Assembly (NCBI RefSeq): GCF_003287935.1
Contig: NZ_CP030287.1
Location: 4,926,267 to 4,990,266, forward strand
Reading direction: 5' to 3'
Origin: Streptomyces sp. ICC1
GTDB taxonomy: Bacteria; Actinomycetota; Actinomycetes; Streptomycetales; Streptomycetaceae
DNA length: 64,000 bases
The position numbers and the translations under genes were made by a program. Below are positions 24,195 through 34,300 of this stretch, piece after piece. Within the stretch, counting starts at the first letter, position 1. Each line of letters opens with the position of its first letter. The notes beneath the pieces were generated by a model. The model worked only from the letters and a program-made list of their open reading frames with translations. It did not search any database and was not told the origin of the DNA.

Positions 24195-25180
24195 GCCCGA
24201 CCGTGGAGGGCCCCACACACGCGTCCGCACCGGGCGCCCCGTCCGCACCGGCTCCGATGTCCGCACCGATTTCGGCCGCCTACAGCTACTGCGAGGCGGT
24301 CACCGGCGCGCAGGCGCGCAACTTCGCCTACGGCATCCGGCTGCTCCCGCTCGACAAGCGGCAGGCGATGTCCGCGCTGTACGCCTTCTCCCGGCGGGTC
24401 GACGACATCGGCGACGGCACACTGCCGCCCGAGGTCAAGCTGGCCCGGCTGGAGGAGACCCGCGCCCTGCTCGGCCGGATCCGCGCCGAGGGGATCGACG
24501 AGGACGACACCGACCCGGTCGCGGTCGCCCTCGCGCACGCCGCCCGCCGCTTCCCGATCCCGCTCGAAGGGCTCGACGAGCTCATCGACGGCGTCCTGAT
24601 GGACGTGCGCGGCGAGACGTACGAGACCTGGGACGACCTCAAGGTCTACTGCCGCTGCGTCGCCGGCGCCATCGGCCGGCTCTCGCTCGGCGTGTTCGGC
24701 ACGGCCCCGGCCGGCAGCCGCGACGCGGCACTGGCCGGCGAGTACGCCGACACCCTCGGCCTCGCGCTGCAACTCACCAACATCCTGCGCGACGTCCGGG
24801 AGGACGCGGGCAACGGACGCACCTACCTGCCCGCCGAGGACCTGGCCAAATTCGGCTGCTCCGAGGGCTTCCACAGTGACCGGATGCCCGCCGGCTCCGA
24901 CTTCGCCGGCCTGGTCCACCACGAAGTGCGGCGCGCCCGCGCCCTGTTCGTCGAGGGCTACAAGCTGCTGCCCATGCTCGACCGGCGCAGCGGCGCCTGC
25001 GTCGCCGCCATGGCCGGCATCTACCGGCGCCTCCTGGACCGCATCGAGCGCGAGCCCGAGGCCGTGCTCCGCGGCCGGGTCTCGCTGCCGACGCACGAGA
25101 AGGCGTACGTGGCCGTCCGCGGACTCTCCGGCCTCGACGCGCGGACCATCTCGCGCCAGAGCAACCGGAGGCGGCTCTGA
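24191..25180 (+). CDS. hpnD: Presqualene diphosphate synthase HpnD
   Basis: HpnD condenses two farnesyl diphosphates to presqualene diphosphate, the first step of bacterial squalene synthesis. The 329-residue protein has AQARNFAYGIRLLPLDKR, the first aspartate motif SRRVDDIGDGT and the second motif TNILRDVREDAGNGRTYLP. The N-terminal 30 residues are Ala/Pro-rich and variable. The GTG start overlaps the hpnC stop. A 31-codon ORF begins in the overlap with its own stop, leading to hpnE. Confidence 0.94.
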   Translation: MSPTVEGPTHASAPGAPSAPAPMSAPISAAYSYCEAVTGAQARNFAYGIRLLPLDKRQAMSALYAFSRRVDDIGDGTLPPEVKLARLEETRALLGRIRAEGIDEDDTDPVAVALAHAARRFPIPLEGLDELIDGVLMDVRGETYETWDDLKVYCRCVAGAIGRLSLGVFGTAPAGSRDAALAGEYADTLGLALQLTNILRDVREDAGNGRTYLPAEDLAKFGCSEGFHSDRMPAGSDFAGLVHHEVRRARALFVEGYKLLPMLDRRSGACVAAMAGIYRRLLDRIEREPEAVLRGRVSLPTHEKAYVAVRGLSGLDARTISRQSNRRRL

Positions 25181-25275
25181 TGGCCGCGGGCCGCCCGGCC
25201 GCACCCGCGAACGGGGCGGGAGCAACCCCGCCGCGCCCGGCGGCGTCTGTCGCAGTGACGGAGGAGGACGTATGA
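25180..25275 (+). CDS. Possible 31-aa coupling ORF between hpnD and hpnE
   Basis: An ATG overlapping the hpnD TGA opens a frame (MAAGRPAAPANG start, TEEDV end) whose TGA overlaps the hpnE ATG (ATGA). The frame thus fills the whole gap, and ribosomes could pass through all three genes by reinitiation. The peptide is Ala/Pro-rich and unlikely to fold. The GGAGGA site for hpnE lies inside it. Confidence 0.35.
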   Translation: MAAGRPAAPANGAGATPPRPAASVAVTEEDV

Positions 25276-26645
25276 CCGCGCACCACGCCGTGGTCGTCGG
25301 CGGCGGCCTCGCCGGCGTCACCACCGCGCTGGAACTCGCCGACGCCGGTCTGCGGGTGACGCTGCTGGAGGGCCGGCCCAGGCTCGGCGGCCTCGCGTTC
25401 TCCTTCAAGCGCGGGGACCTGACCGTCGACAACGGCCAGCACGTCTACCTGCGCTGCTGCACCGCCTACCGGTGGTTCCTCGACCGCGTCGGCGGCGCCG
25501 ATCTGGCGCCCCTCCAGGACCGGCTCGACGTCCCCGTCCTCGACGCCGCCCACCCCGGCGGCCCCCGGCTCGGCAGGCTGCGCCGCAGCGCCCTGCCCGT
25601 GCCGCTGCACCTGGCCGGCTCCCTCGCCCGCTACCCCCACCTCTCGCTCGCGGAGCGCGTGAGCGTGGGGCGCGCCGCCCTCGCGCTGCGCCGCCTCGAC
25701 CCCGCCGACCCGGCGCTCGACGGCCTGGACTTCGCCACCTGGCTCGCCCGCTACGGCCAGAGCCCGCGCACCATCGAGGCGTTGTGGGACCTCGTCGGCA
25801 TCGCCACCCTCAACGCGACCGCCGAGCAGTCCTCGCTGGGCCTGGCCGCGATGGTCTTCAAGACCGGCCTGCTCTCCGAGAACGGCGCGGCCGACATCGG
25901 CTGGGCCCGCGTACCGCTGGGCGACCTGCACGACACGCTCGCCCGCGAGGCCCTGGACGCGGCCGGGGTGCGCACCGCGCTGCGCACCCGGGTCACCGGC
26001 ATCTCCCGTACGGTGGAAGGCGGTTGGCGGGTCGACACGGAGCAGGAGTCGCTCGACGCCGACACCGTCGTGCTCGCCGTCCCGCAGCGCGAGGCACACG
26101 GGCTGCTCCCGGCCGGCGCGCTCGCCGACCCGGACAAGCTCCTCGACATCGCCACCGCTCCGATCCTCAACGTGCACGTCGTCTACGACCGCAAGGTGCT
26201 CAAGCAGCCGTTCTTCGCGGCCCTCGGCTCCCCGGTCCAATGGGTCTTCGACCGCACCGACTCCTCCGGGCTGCCCGACGGCGGCCAGTACCTGGCCCTG
26301 TCCCAGTCGGTCGCCCACGAGGACATCGACGAGCCCGTCTCGGTCCTGCGCGCCAAGTACCTGCCCGAGCTGGAACGGCTGCTGCCCGCCGCGCGCGGCG
26401 CCAAGGTGCGGGACTTCTTCGTCACCCGGGAGCGGACCGCGACCTTCGCCCCCACCCCCGGCGTCGGGCGGCTGCGGCCCGGCGCGCGGACCGACACGCC
26501 GGGGCTCTACCTCGCCGGTGCGTGGACCGCGACGGGTTGGCCCGCGACCATGGAGAGCGCCGTCCGCAGCGGACTGAGCGCGGCTCATGCCGCGCTCGGC
26601 ATGCTGGGCCGCCACCGCGAACATCCCTTGCAGGAGGCGGCATGA
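25272..26645 (+). CDS. hpnE: Hydroxysqualene dehydroxylase HpnE
   Basis: HpnE is an FAD-dependent amine-oxidase-fold protein that reduces hydroxysqualene to squalene. The 457-residue protein opens with the FAD-binding motif VVVGGGLAGVTTALELADAG. LLEGRPRLGGLAFSF and DNGQHVYLRCC follow. The C-terminal FAD segment is GLYLAGAWTATGWPATMESAVRSG. The ATG at 25272 follows GGAGGA by about 6 bases. Its stop overlaps an ATG of the polyprenyl synthase gene. Confidence 0.94.
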   Translation: MTAHHAVVVGGGLAGVTTALELADAGLRVTLLEGRPRLGGLAFSFKRGDLTVDNGQHVYLRCCTAYRWFLDRVGGADLAPLQDRLDVPVLDAAHPGGPRLGRLRRSALPVPLHLAGSLARYPHLSLAERVSVGRAALALRRLDPADPALDGLDFATWLARYGQSPRTIEALWDLVGIATLNATAEQSSLGLAAMVFKTGLLSENGAADIGWARVPLGDLHDTLAREALDAAGVRTALRTRVTGISRTVEGGWRVDTEQESLDADTVVLAVPQREAHGLLPAGALADPDKLLDIATAPILNVHVVYDRKVLKQPFFAALGSPVQWVFDRTDSSGLPDGGQYLALSQSVAHEDIDEPVSVLRAKYLPELERLLPAARGAKVRDFFVTRERTATFAPTPGVGRLRPGARTDTPGLYLAGAWTATGWPATMESAVRSGLSAAHAALGMLGRHREHPLQEAA

Positions 26646-27841
26646 CGACCACCGGCACCACCGGCACCATCGGTACCGGCACCACAGGCACCACCGGTAC
26701 CGCAGCAGCACGCACCGCAGTACGTACAGGAACCAGAGGAGAGCCAGTGAACCCGGGGAATCCGGCCGTCGAGAACACGGACGCCAGTACGGGCCCGGCC
26801 GGCGGGGAGAAGGCGGACACGCTCGCCCTCCTGGAGCGCGGCCGTACGCTCTCGACGCCCGCGCTCCGCTCCGCCGTGGACCGGCTCGCCGCGCCCATGG
26901 ACACCGTCGCCGCCTACCACTTCGGCTGGATCGACGCCCAGGGCAACCCGGCGGACGGCGACGGCGGCAAAGCCGTGCGCCCCGCCCTCGCCCTGCTCTC
27001 CGCCGAGGCCGCGGGCGCCGCGGCCGAGGTCGGGATCCCGGGCGCGGTCGCCGTGGAGCTCGTCCACAACTTCTCGCTGCTGCACGACGACCTGATGGAC
27101 GGGGACGAGCAGCGCCGCCACCGCGACACGGTGTGGAAGGTCCACGGACCGGCCCTCGCGATCCTGGTCGGCGACGCGCTGTTCGCCCTGGCCAACGAGG
27201 TCCTGCTGGAACTCGGCACCGTCGAGGCCGGCCGCGCCGCCATGCGCCTGACCACCGCGAGCCGCAAGCTCATCGACGGCCAGGCGCAGGACATCTCCTA
27301 CGAGCACCGCGAGAGCGTCAGCGTCGCGGAGTGCCTGGAGATGGAGGGCAACAAGACCGGCGCCCTGCTCGCCTGCGCGGTCTCCATCGGCGCCGTGCTC
27401 GGCGGCGCGGACGACCGTACGGCCGACAAGCTGGAGGAGTACGGCTACCACCTCGGCCTCGCCTTCCAGGCCGTCGACGATCTCCTCGGCATCTGGGGAG
27501 ACCCGGAGTCCACGGGCAAGCAGACCTGGAGCGACCTGCGCCAGCGCAAGAAGTCGCTGCCCGTCGTCGCCGCCCTCGCGGCCGGCGGACCGGCCTGCGA
27601 GGAGCTCGCGGAACTGCTCGCCGCCGATGCCAAGAGCAACGACTTCGAGAACTTCTCCGAGGAGGAGTTCGCGGCCCGCGCCGCGCTCATCGAGGCGGCC
27701 GGCGGCCGGCAGTGGACCGCCGACGAGGCACGGCGCCAGCACGCGGTGGCGATCAAGGCCCTCGACGACGTGGACATGGACCGGCGCGTGCGCGACCAGC
27801 TCGTGGCGCTCGCCGACTTCGTCGTCGTGCGCAAGAGGTGA
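26642..27841 (+). CDS. Polyprenyl (farnesyl/geranylgeranyl) diphosphate synthase
   Basis: This chain-elongating prenyltransferase supplies farnesyl diphosphate, the substrate of hpnD, or a longer product. The first aspartate-rich motif is LLHDDLMDGDEQRRHRD and the second is AFQAVDDLLGIWGD. It has two plausible starts. The ATG at 26642 overlaps the hpnE stop but adds 35 low-complexity Thr/Gly residues. The GTG at 26747 follows GAGGAGAG and gives a compact 364-residue protein. I list the long form, and the short one may be the main product. A 115-base gap separates it from shc. Confidence 0.92.
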   Translation: MTTTGTTGTIGTGTTGTTGTAAARTAVRTGTRGEPVNPGNPAVENTDASTGPAGGEKADTLALLERGRTLSTPALRSAVDRLAAPMDTVAAYHFGWIDAQGNPADGDGGKAVRPALALLSAEAAGAAAEVGIPGAVAVELVHNFSLLHDDLMDGDEQRRHRDTVWKVHGPALAILVGDALFALANEVLLELGTVEAGRAAMRLTTASRKLIDGQAQDISYEHRESVSVAECLEMEGNKTGALLACAVSIGAVLGGADDRTADKLEEYGYHLGLAFQAVDDLLGIWGDPESTGKQTWSDLRQRKKSLPVVAALAAGGPACEELAELLAADAKSNDFENFSEEEFAARAALIEAAGGRQWTADEARRQHAVAIKALDDVDMDRRVRDQLVALADFVVVRKR

Positions 27842-27956
27842 TCGCCACCCGATCGCGCATATGAATCGCGAGTCGCCGACCGGTACTGCCTGCCCGTAGT
27901 ACCGGCCGACGGCGAACCCCAGGACAGCAGAGGACACTGCACACAAAGGGGAAGCC

Positions 27957-30038
27957 ATGACAGCGACGACCGACGGCGGAGCCGGCGCGGACGCCTGCGA
28001 CGCCGGACCCGGTGACGGCGTGGCCGCGGGCCCGCCGGGCCGGGGCCACGCCACCCGCCCCGCCGTGCGGACGGAGCCGGCCGCGGCGCCCGGCCCGGAC
28101 GACCGGGCAGTCCGCGAAGCCACCCTCAGGGCCGTGCGCAACCTCCTCGACCGGCAGGACGAGGCCGGCTGGTGGAAGGGCGACCTGGAGACCAACGTCA
28201 CCATGGACGCCGAGGACCTGCTGCTGCGCCAGTTCCTCGGGATCCGGGACGAGGCCACCACCCAGGCCGCCGCCCTGTTCATCCGCGGCGAGCAGGGGGC
28301 CGACGGCACCTGGGCCACGTTCCACAAGGGCCCCAGCGACCTGTCCGCCACCATCGAGGCCTACGTGGCCCTGCGCCTCGCCGGTGACGACCCGGGCGCC
28401 CCGCACATGGCCCGCGCCTCGGCGTGGATCCGCGGCCACGGGGGGATCGCCGGCGCCCGCGTGTTCACCCGCATCTGGCTCGCGCTCTTCGGCTGGTGGA
28501 ACTGGGACCACCTGCCCGAACTCCCGCCCGAACTGCTCTTCCTGCCGCCCTGGGTGCCGCTGAACATCTACGACTTCGGCTGCTGGGCCCGGCAGACCAT
28601 CGTCCCCCTCACCGTCGTCTCGGCGCTGCGCCCGGTCCGCCCGGCCCCCTTCGCGCTGGACGAGCTGCACACCGACGCGCGGAACCCGTACCCCGTCAAG
28701 CGGCTGGACCCGCTGGCCAGTTGGGGCGGCGCCTTCCAGCGGATGGACAAGGCCCTGCACCTCTACCGCCGGTTCGCGCCGCGCCGGCTGCGCGAGGCGG
28801 CCATGGCCAGCGCCGGCCGCTGGATCGTGGAGCGCCAGGAGGACGACGGCTGCTGGGGCGGGATCCAGCCGCCCGCCGTGTACTCCGTGATCGCCCTGCA
28901 CCTGCTCGGCTACGACCTCGGGCACCCGGTGATGCGGGCCGGACTGGAGTCCCTGGACCGCTTCGCGGTGTGGCGCGAGGACGGCGCCCGCATGATCGAG
29001 GCCTGCCAGTCCCCGGTCTGGGACACCTGCCTGGCCGCCATCGCGCTGGCCGACGCGGGCGTGCGCCCCGACCACCCGGCCCTGGTCAAGGCCGCCGACT
29101 GGATGCTGGGCGAGGAGATCAGGCGCAGCGGCGACTGGGCCGTGCGCCGGCCCCGACTGGCCCCGGGCGGCTGGGCGTTCGAGTTCCACAACGACACCTA
29201 CCCGGACATCGACGACACCGCCGAGGTCGTCCTGGCGCTGCGCCGCGTCAAGCACCCCGATCCGGCGCGGGTCGAGGCGGCCATCGCCCGCGGGGTGTCC
29301 TGGAACCTCGGCATGCAGTCGAAGAACGGCGCCTGGGGCGCCTTCGACGCCGACAACACCAGCCCGCTGCCCAACAAGCTGCCCTTCTGCGACTTCGGCG
29401 AGGTCATCGACCCGCCCTCGGCCGACGTCACCGCCCACGTCGTCGAGATGCTCGCCGTCGAGGGCAAGGCGGGCGACGCGCGGACCCGGCGCGGCATCGC
29501 CTGGCTCCTCGCCGAACAGGAGCCGGAGGGCGGCTGGTTCGGCCGCTGGGGCACCAACTACGTCTACGGGACCGGCTCGGTGGTGCCGGCCCTGACGGCC
29601 GCCGGCTTCGCCCTCTCGCACCCCGCGATCCGGCGGGCCGTGGGCTGGCTGGAATCCGTACAGAACGAGGACGGCGGGTGGGGCGAGGACCAGCGCTCCT
29701 ACAAGGACCCGTCCTGGGCCGGGAAGGGCGCCTCGACCGCCTCCCAGACGGCTTGGGCGCTGATGGCCATGCTGTCGGCGGGGGAGCGGGACGGCGAGAG
29801 CGTCCGGCGGGGCATCGCGTACCTCGTCTCCACCCAGGGCGAGGACGGCGGCTGGGACGAGCCGTACTTCACCGGGACCGGCTTCCCCTGGGACTTCTCC
29901 ATCAACTACCACCTGTACCGGCAGGTCTTCCCGGTCACCGCGCTCGGCCGCTACCTGTACGGAGAACCGTTCGGCCCGGAGGGCCGCTACCCGGACCCGG
30001 GTGCCGCGCAGGCGGTTCAGGCCGCCGAGGAGGCCTGA
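27957..30038 (+). CDS. shc: Squalene-hopene cyclase
   Basis: This class II terpene cyclase folds squalene into hopene, a membrane-rigidifying hopanoid core. The 693-residue protein has the catalytic DXDD motif (PDIDDTAEVV near residue 418) and multiple QW repeats (QEDDGCWGG, QSKNGAWGAFD, QNEDGGWGED, QGEDGGWDEPY). It ends with the conserved YHLYRQVFPVTALGRYLYGE. The first 60 residues are disordered. The stop overlaps an ATG (TGATG) preceded by GAGGAGG, as if a further coupled gene should follow, but the next frame is repetitive and not recognisable. Confidence 0.96.
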   Translation: MTATTDGGAGADACDAGPGDGVAAGPPGRGHATRPAVRTEPAAAPGPDDRAVREATLRAVRNLLDRQDEAGWWKGDLETNVTMDAEDLLLRQFLGIRDEATTQAAALFIRGEQGADGTWATFHKGPSDLSATIEAYVALRLAGDDPGAPHMARASAWIRGHGGIAGARVFTRIWLALFGWWNWDHLPELPPELLFLPPWVPLNIYDFGCWARQTIVPLTVVSALRPVRPAPFALDELHTDARNPYPVKRLDPLASWGGAFQRMDKALHLYRRFAPRRLREAAMASAGRWIVERQEDDGCWGGIQPPAVYSVIALHLLGYDLGHPVMRAGLESLDRFAVWREDGARMIEACQSPVWDTCLAAIALADAGVRPDHPALVKAADWMLGEEIRRSGDWAVRRPRLAPGGWAFEFHNDTYPDIDDTAEVVLALRRVKHPDPARVEAAIARGVSWNLGMQSKNGAWGAFDADNTSPLPNKLPFCDFGEVIDPPSADVTAHVVEMLAVEGKAGDARTRRGIAWLLAEQEPEGGWFGRWGTNYVYGTGSVVPALTAAGFALSHPAIRRAVGWLESVQNEDGGWGEDQRSYKDPSWAGKGASTASQTAWALMAMLSAGERDGESVRRGIAYLVSTQGEDGGWDEPYFTGTGFPWDFSINYHLYRQVFPVTALGRYLYGEPFGPEGRYPDPGAAQAVQAAEEA

Positions 30039-30773
30039 TGAGCCCCGGCCCCGGCCCCGGCCCCGGTCCCGGCACGGGTGGGGGTGGGGGTGGTGTTCAG
30101 GGTGCTGGTGCTGTTCATCGGGGGGTTCCTCGACGGATGTCAGTCGTGCAGGCGGTCGCTGTGGGGGCTGGAGCTCAGCGGAGCCGAAGCTCCGGGGGCA
30201 TCAACAGCTGCAACAGCAACAGCGAACCTGGGCAGCGCGCAGGAACCCACGAATGGGGGTCCAGGTGGCGGCTGCGGGCGCTGACATGGCAACTAGGAGA
30301 CCGGTTGGGGGGCCGGACTGTCAACCCAATGTCCGTTTTGGTGGAAAAGTTTCACCTCATCCGGTTACCGTGCCCGGAGAAAGGTTTGTGCAGTCGGTAC
30401 CAGGGGATGTGGCGCTGCAAGTCGCGCCGCACTCCTCGTGGCCGCTCTCAAACCCGGCAAGCCGCCCGATGTCACCCTGTGGCCGAAATGTGATCTGCGC
30501 CGCTTCTCCGGCCGGATCGGAACCCCACCACAGAGTGACGCGTCGACTACGGGGGAGGGAGTGTCCTGTGAGGTACCTGTGGCATGTGTCACGATTTTTG
30601 GCGATATGAACACTTTCTGCATAGGCTTGGTTCCGCAGAGTGAATAAGGGGCCCAATAGCAGATCTCGGCTTGACTGCGCCGGAGCCCCGCACTTGTAAT
30701 TTCACTCGTGTCGTTACGTAGCGATGAGTAACGGCATCACCACGGGGACGCACAGACAGAGCGAGGGGCGCAC
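30039..30773 (+). other. 735-bp gap: degenerate sequence after shc and whiB promoter region
   Basis: The first 60 bases are a CCCCGG repeat run followed by G-runs (GGG, GGGGG, GGGGG from 30076), able to form a hairpin or G-quadruplex. 30100-30600 holds several short frames with no recognisable product. The last 110 bases are the whiB upstream region, with TTGACT at about 30671 and an AT-richer stretch GCACTTGTAATTTCACTCG. GAGGGG precedes the whiB ATG. I see no gene I can support. Confidence 0.5.
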
Positions 30774-31037
30774 ATGACCGAGCTGGTTCAGGAACTGCTG
30801 GTCGAGGAGGCGGACGAAGAGCTCGGATGGCAGGAGCGAGCTCTCTGCGCCCAGACCGACCCCGAATCCTTCTTTCCCGAGAAGGGCGGCTCGACCCGCG
30901 AGGCCAAGAAGGTCTGCCTCGCCTGCGAAGTCCGCTCCGAATGCCTTGAGTACGCCCTCGCCAACGACGAGCGATTCGGCATCTGGGGCGGCCTGTCCGA
31001 ACGCGAGCGCCGACGCCTGAAGAAGGCCGCCGTCTGA
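30774..31037 (+). CDS. whiB: WhiB, iron-sulfur developmental regulator
   Basis: This 87-residue protein controls sporulation septation in streptomycetes together with WhiA. It has the four cluster-binding cysteines in ALCAQTDPESFFPEKGG and VCLACEVRSEC, the beta-turn GIWGG, and the basic DNA-contact tail SERERRRLKKAAV. It matches WhiB itself over its whole length, as I remember it, better than the Wbl paralogues. The start follows GAGGGG. A hairpin 150 bases after the stop ends the transcript, so it is monocistronic. The following genes match those beside whiB in Streptomyces coelicolor as I recall them. Confidence 0.96.
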   Translation: MTELVQELLVEEADEELGWQERALCAQTDPESFFPEKGGSTREAKKVCLACEVRSECLEYALANDERFGIWGGLSERERRRLKKAAV

Positions 31038-31185
31038 AGCGCCTCCGGCGCGCACCGACCGGCGCCCGCGGCACGACCCACGACATATCGAGCGGCATAG
31101 CCGACGGCATACCCGCCCGTGCACCCCGCAGTGCACACAGCGGTACAAATCGCAGTACAACGAACAGCACGACGAGCAGAGCAAA

Positions 31186-31224
31186 CGGTCCGCCTCCCGC
31201 ACCTTCCCCGCAGGAGGCGGACCG
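31186..31224 (+). terminator. Hairpin terminator downstream of whiB
   Basis: CGGTCCGCCTCC and its complement pair over 12 bases around a 15-base loop. Confidence 0.7.
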
Positions 31225-31314
31225 CTGTGTTCCCAGCCGTTAGTGTGGGGCGCTGTCCAGCAGCCTCCGAGGGCACACCACCCCCGGACCCCCGGCCGGA
31301 GGGCCCGTACCGCG

Positions 31315-34300
31315 ATGTCCCTGCACAGCCAGTCGAGCGCCTCCCACCAGGCTGCCGCCGCACCAGAGTTCCCCCGGCACGTCGTCACCGCGGTCCTCGT
31401 CGCCCATGACGGCTCCCGCTGGCTGCCCCGGACCCTCGCCGGTCTCCTCGGCCAGGAACGCCCCGCCCAGAGCCACATCGCCGCCGACACCGGCAGCGCC
31501 GACGACTCCGCGCGCCTGCTCGGCGAAGCCCTGGGCGAAGACCGGGTCCTGCACCTGGCCCGCCGCACCGGCTTCGGCGCCGCCGTCGAGGAGGCCGCCC
31601 GCACCGCCGGCACCCTGACCCCCGAAGAACTCCCGTACCTCAAGCGCCCCTCCGGCTGGGACCCCGTCAGCCGCACCTGGCGCGACGACACGTACGACCT
31701 CCCCGACCTGCCCCACGGCGAACCCGTCCAGTGGCTCTGGCTGCTCCACGACGACTGCGCCCCCGAGCCCGACGCCCTCGCCGAACTGCTGCGCGTCGCC
31801 GACGAGAACCCCGACGCCGCCGTCATCGGCCCCAAGCTGCGCGGCTGGTACGACAAGAAGCAGCTCCTCGAGGTCGGCGTCACCATCGCCCGCAGCGGCC
31901 GCCGCTGGACCGGCCTCGACCGCCGCGAACAGGACCAGGGCCAGCACGACCAGGTCCAGCCCGTCCTGTCCGTCTCCACCGCCGGCATGCTGATCCGCCG
32001 CGACGTCTACGACGCCCTCGGCGGCTTCGACCGGCGCCTTCCCCTCATGCGCGACGACGTCGACCTGTGCTGGCGCGCCCAGAGCGCCGGCCACGCCGTC
32101 CTCATCGCCCCCGACGCCGTCCTGCGGCACGCCGAGGCCTCCGCCCGCGAACGCCGCACCGTCGACTGCGCCGGCCGGACGAGCGCCAGCCCGCACCGCG
32201 TCGACAAGGCCGCGGCCGTCTACACGATGCTGGCCAACAGCTCCGGCCGCGCCCTGCCCTACGTCCTGCTGCGCGTCCTCGTCGGCACCGTCCTGCGCGC
32301 CCTCGCCTACCTCGTCGGCAAGGCCCCCGGACAAGCCGTCGACGAGGTCACCGGCCTCCTCGCCACCCTGCTCCGCCCCGGCCGCCTCCTCGCCGCCCGC
32401 AAGGCGCGGCGCCGCCCGGCCGTCCCCGCCAAGGAGCTGCGCCCGCTCTTCCCGCCGTCCGGCGCCACCCTGCGCGCCAACGCCGAACACCTCGCCGGCT
32501 ACTTCGGCTCCGCGGGCGACACCGAGAACGCCAACGCGGGCCGGCACGGCGGAGCCGTCGAATCGGGCCCCGGCGGAGACGACGCCGAATACCTGCACGT
32601 CGAGCAGTTCGCGCGGATCAAGCGGATCGCCCGCAAGCCCGCGCCCGTCCTGTTCGCCCTCCTCCTGCTCGTCTCCGTCATCGCCTGCCGCTCCCTGCTC
32701 GGCGGCGGCTCCCTCATGGGCGGCGCCCTGCTGCCCGCCCCCGACGGCGGACTCGACCTCTGGCGCTCCTACACCGGCGACTGGCAGCCCGTCGGCACCG
32801 GCTCCACCGCCGGCGCACCGCCCTACCTCGCCGTCCTCGGAGCCCTCTCCACCCTGCTCCTCGGCTCCACCAACGCCGCCCTGACCCTGCTGCTCGTCTG
32901 CTCGGTCCCGCTCGCCGGACTCACCGCCTACTTCGCCTCCCGGCCGCTGGTCAGGTCCCGGCTGCTGCGCGCCTGGGCCGCCGTCGCCTACGCCTTCCTC
33001 CCCGCCGTCACCGGAGCCCTCGCCGGCGGCCGCCTCGGCACCGCCGTCCTCGCGGTCCTGCTCCCGCTCATCGCCCGCTCCGCGGTCGCCGCCTTCGGCT
33101 TCGGCGGCCAGAGCGGCCAGGGCAGCCCGGCAGGCACCGAGGGCAGCTGGCGCGCCACCTGGACCCACACCCTCCTGCTCACCCTGGCCACCGCCTTCAC
33201 CCCCGTCGTCTGGCCGCTCGCCGCCGTCCTCGGAGCCGCCGCGCTCGCCTGGCGCCGCGCGCACTGGAAGACGTACGGCCCCCGGCTCCTCGCGACGCTC
33301 GCCGTCCCCCTCCTCGTCCTCGCCCCCTGGTCGCTCGGACTGCTCACGCACCCCGGCCGCTTCCTGCGCGAGGCCGGACTGGACTACGGAGCCGGCTCGG
33401 CCACCGCCCTGGACCTGCTCGGCATCAGCCCCGGCGGACCCCGGACCGCGGGCGGCCTGATCCTCATCGGCATCGTCCTCGCCGCCCTGGCCGCGCTGCT
33501 GCGCACCGACCGGACGTTCGCCGTCCGCACCGCCTGGGCCGCCGCGCTCGCCGCGCTCGTCCTCGCCGTCCTCGTCAACCGCACCGCCTGGGCCGGCCCC
33601 GCCACCCTCGTCTACGGAATCGCCCTGCTGGCCGCCGCCGCCATCGGCGCCGACGGGGCCAAGGAACGCGTCGCCGCCCGCAGCTTCGGCTGGCGCCAGC
33701 CGCTCGCCGCCCTGATCGCGCTCGCCGCGGCCATCGGCCCGGTCATCGGCGCCGTCGCCTGGATGCTCACCGGAGCCGCCGGCCCGCTGGAGCGCCGCGA
33801 CCCCGTCCAGGTCCCCGCCTTCGTCGCCGAGGAGAGCGGCACCCGCGACCAGGCCCGCACCCTCGTCATCGGCGCCACCACACCGGCCGCCCTCTCGTAC
33901 AGCCTCGTACGCGGCTCCGGCGGCCGCCTGGGCGACGCCGAACTCGCCGCCCAGGCCGGCAGCGACACCCGCCTCGACAAGGTCGTCTCCAGCCTCGTCG
34001 CCGGCTCCGGCGCCGACCAGACCGACCAGCTCGGCGGCTTCGCCATCCGCTACGTCCTGGTCCGCGACGGGGCCCCCGCGGAGATCGGCCGCGTCCTCGA
34101 CGCCACCCCGGGCCTCAGCCGCCTCAGCAAGCTCGAAGGCAGCGCCCTGTGGCGCGTCGACCGGCAGGTCGCCCGCGCCGTCATCGTCCCCGCCAAGCCC
34201 GGCGAGGCCCCCATCCCCGTCGCCTCCGGCCCCGTCGAGGCCCACACCAAGATCCCGGCGGGCGAAGCGGGCCGCGTGCTGCGCATCGCGGACCAGACCT

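Noticed and set aside
30078..30284. 68-codon ORF with a short hydrophobic start after shc
   Set aside because: It starts inside the G-run repeat, lacks a ribosome site and shows no recognisable family.
30438..30647. 69-codon ORF upstream of whiB
   Set aside because: It lies in the whiB promoter region with no ribosome site and atypical codon use.
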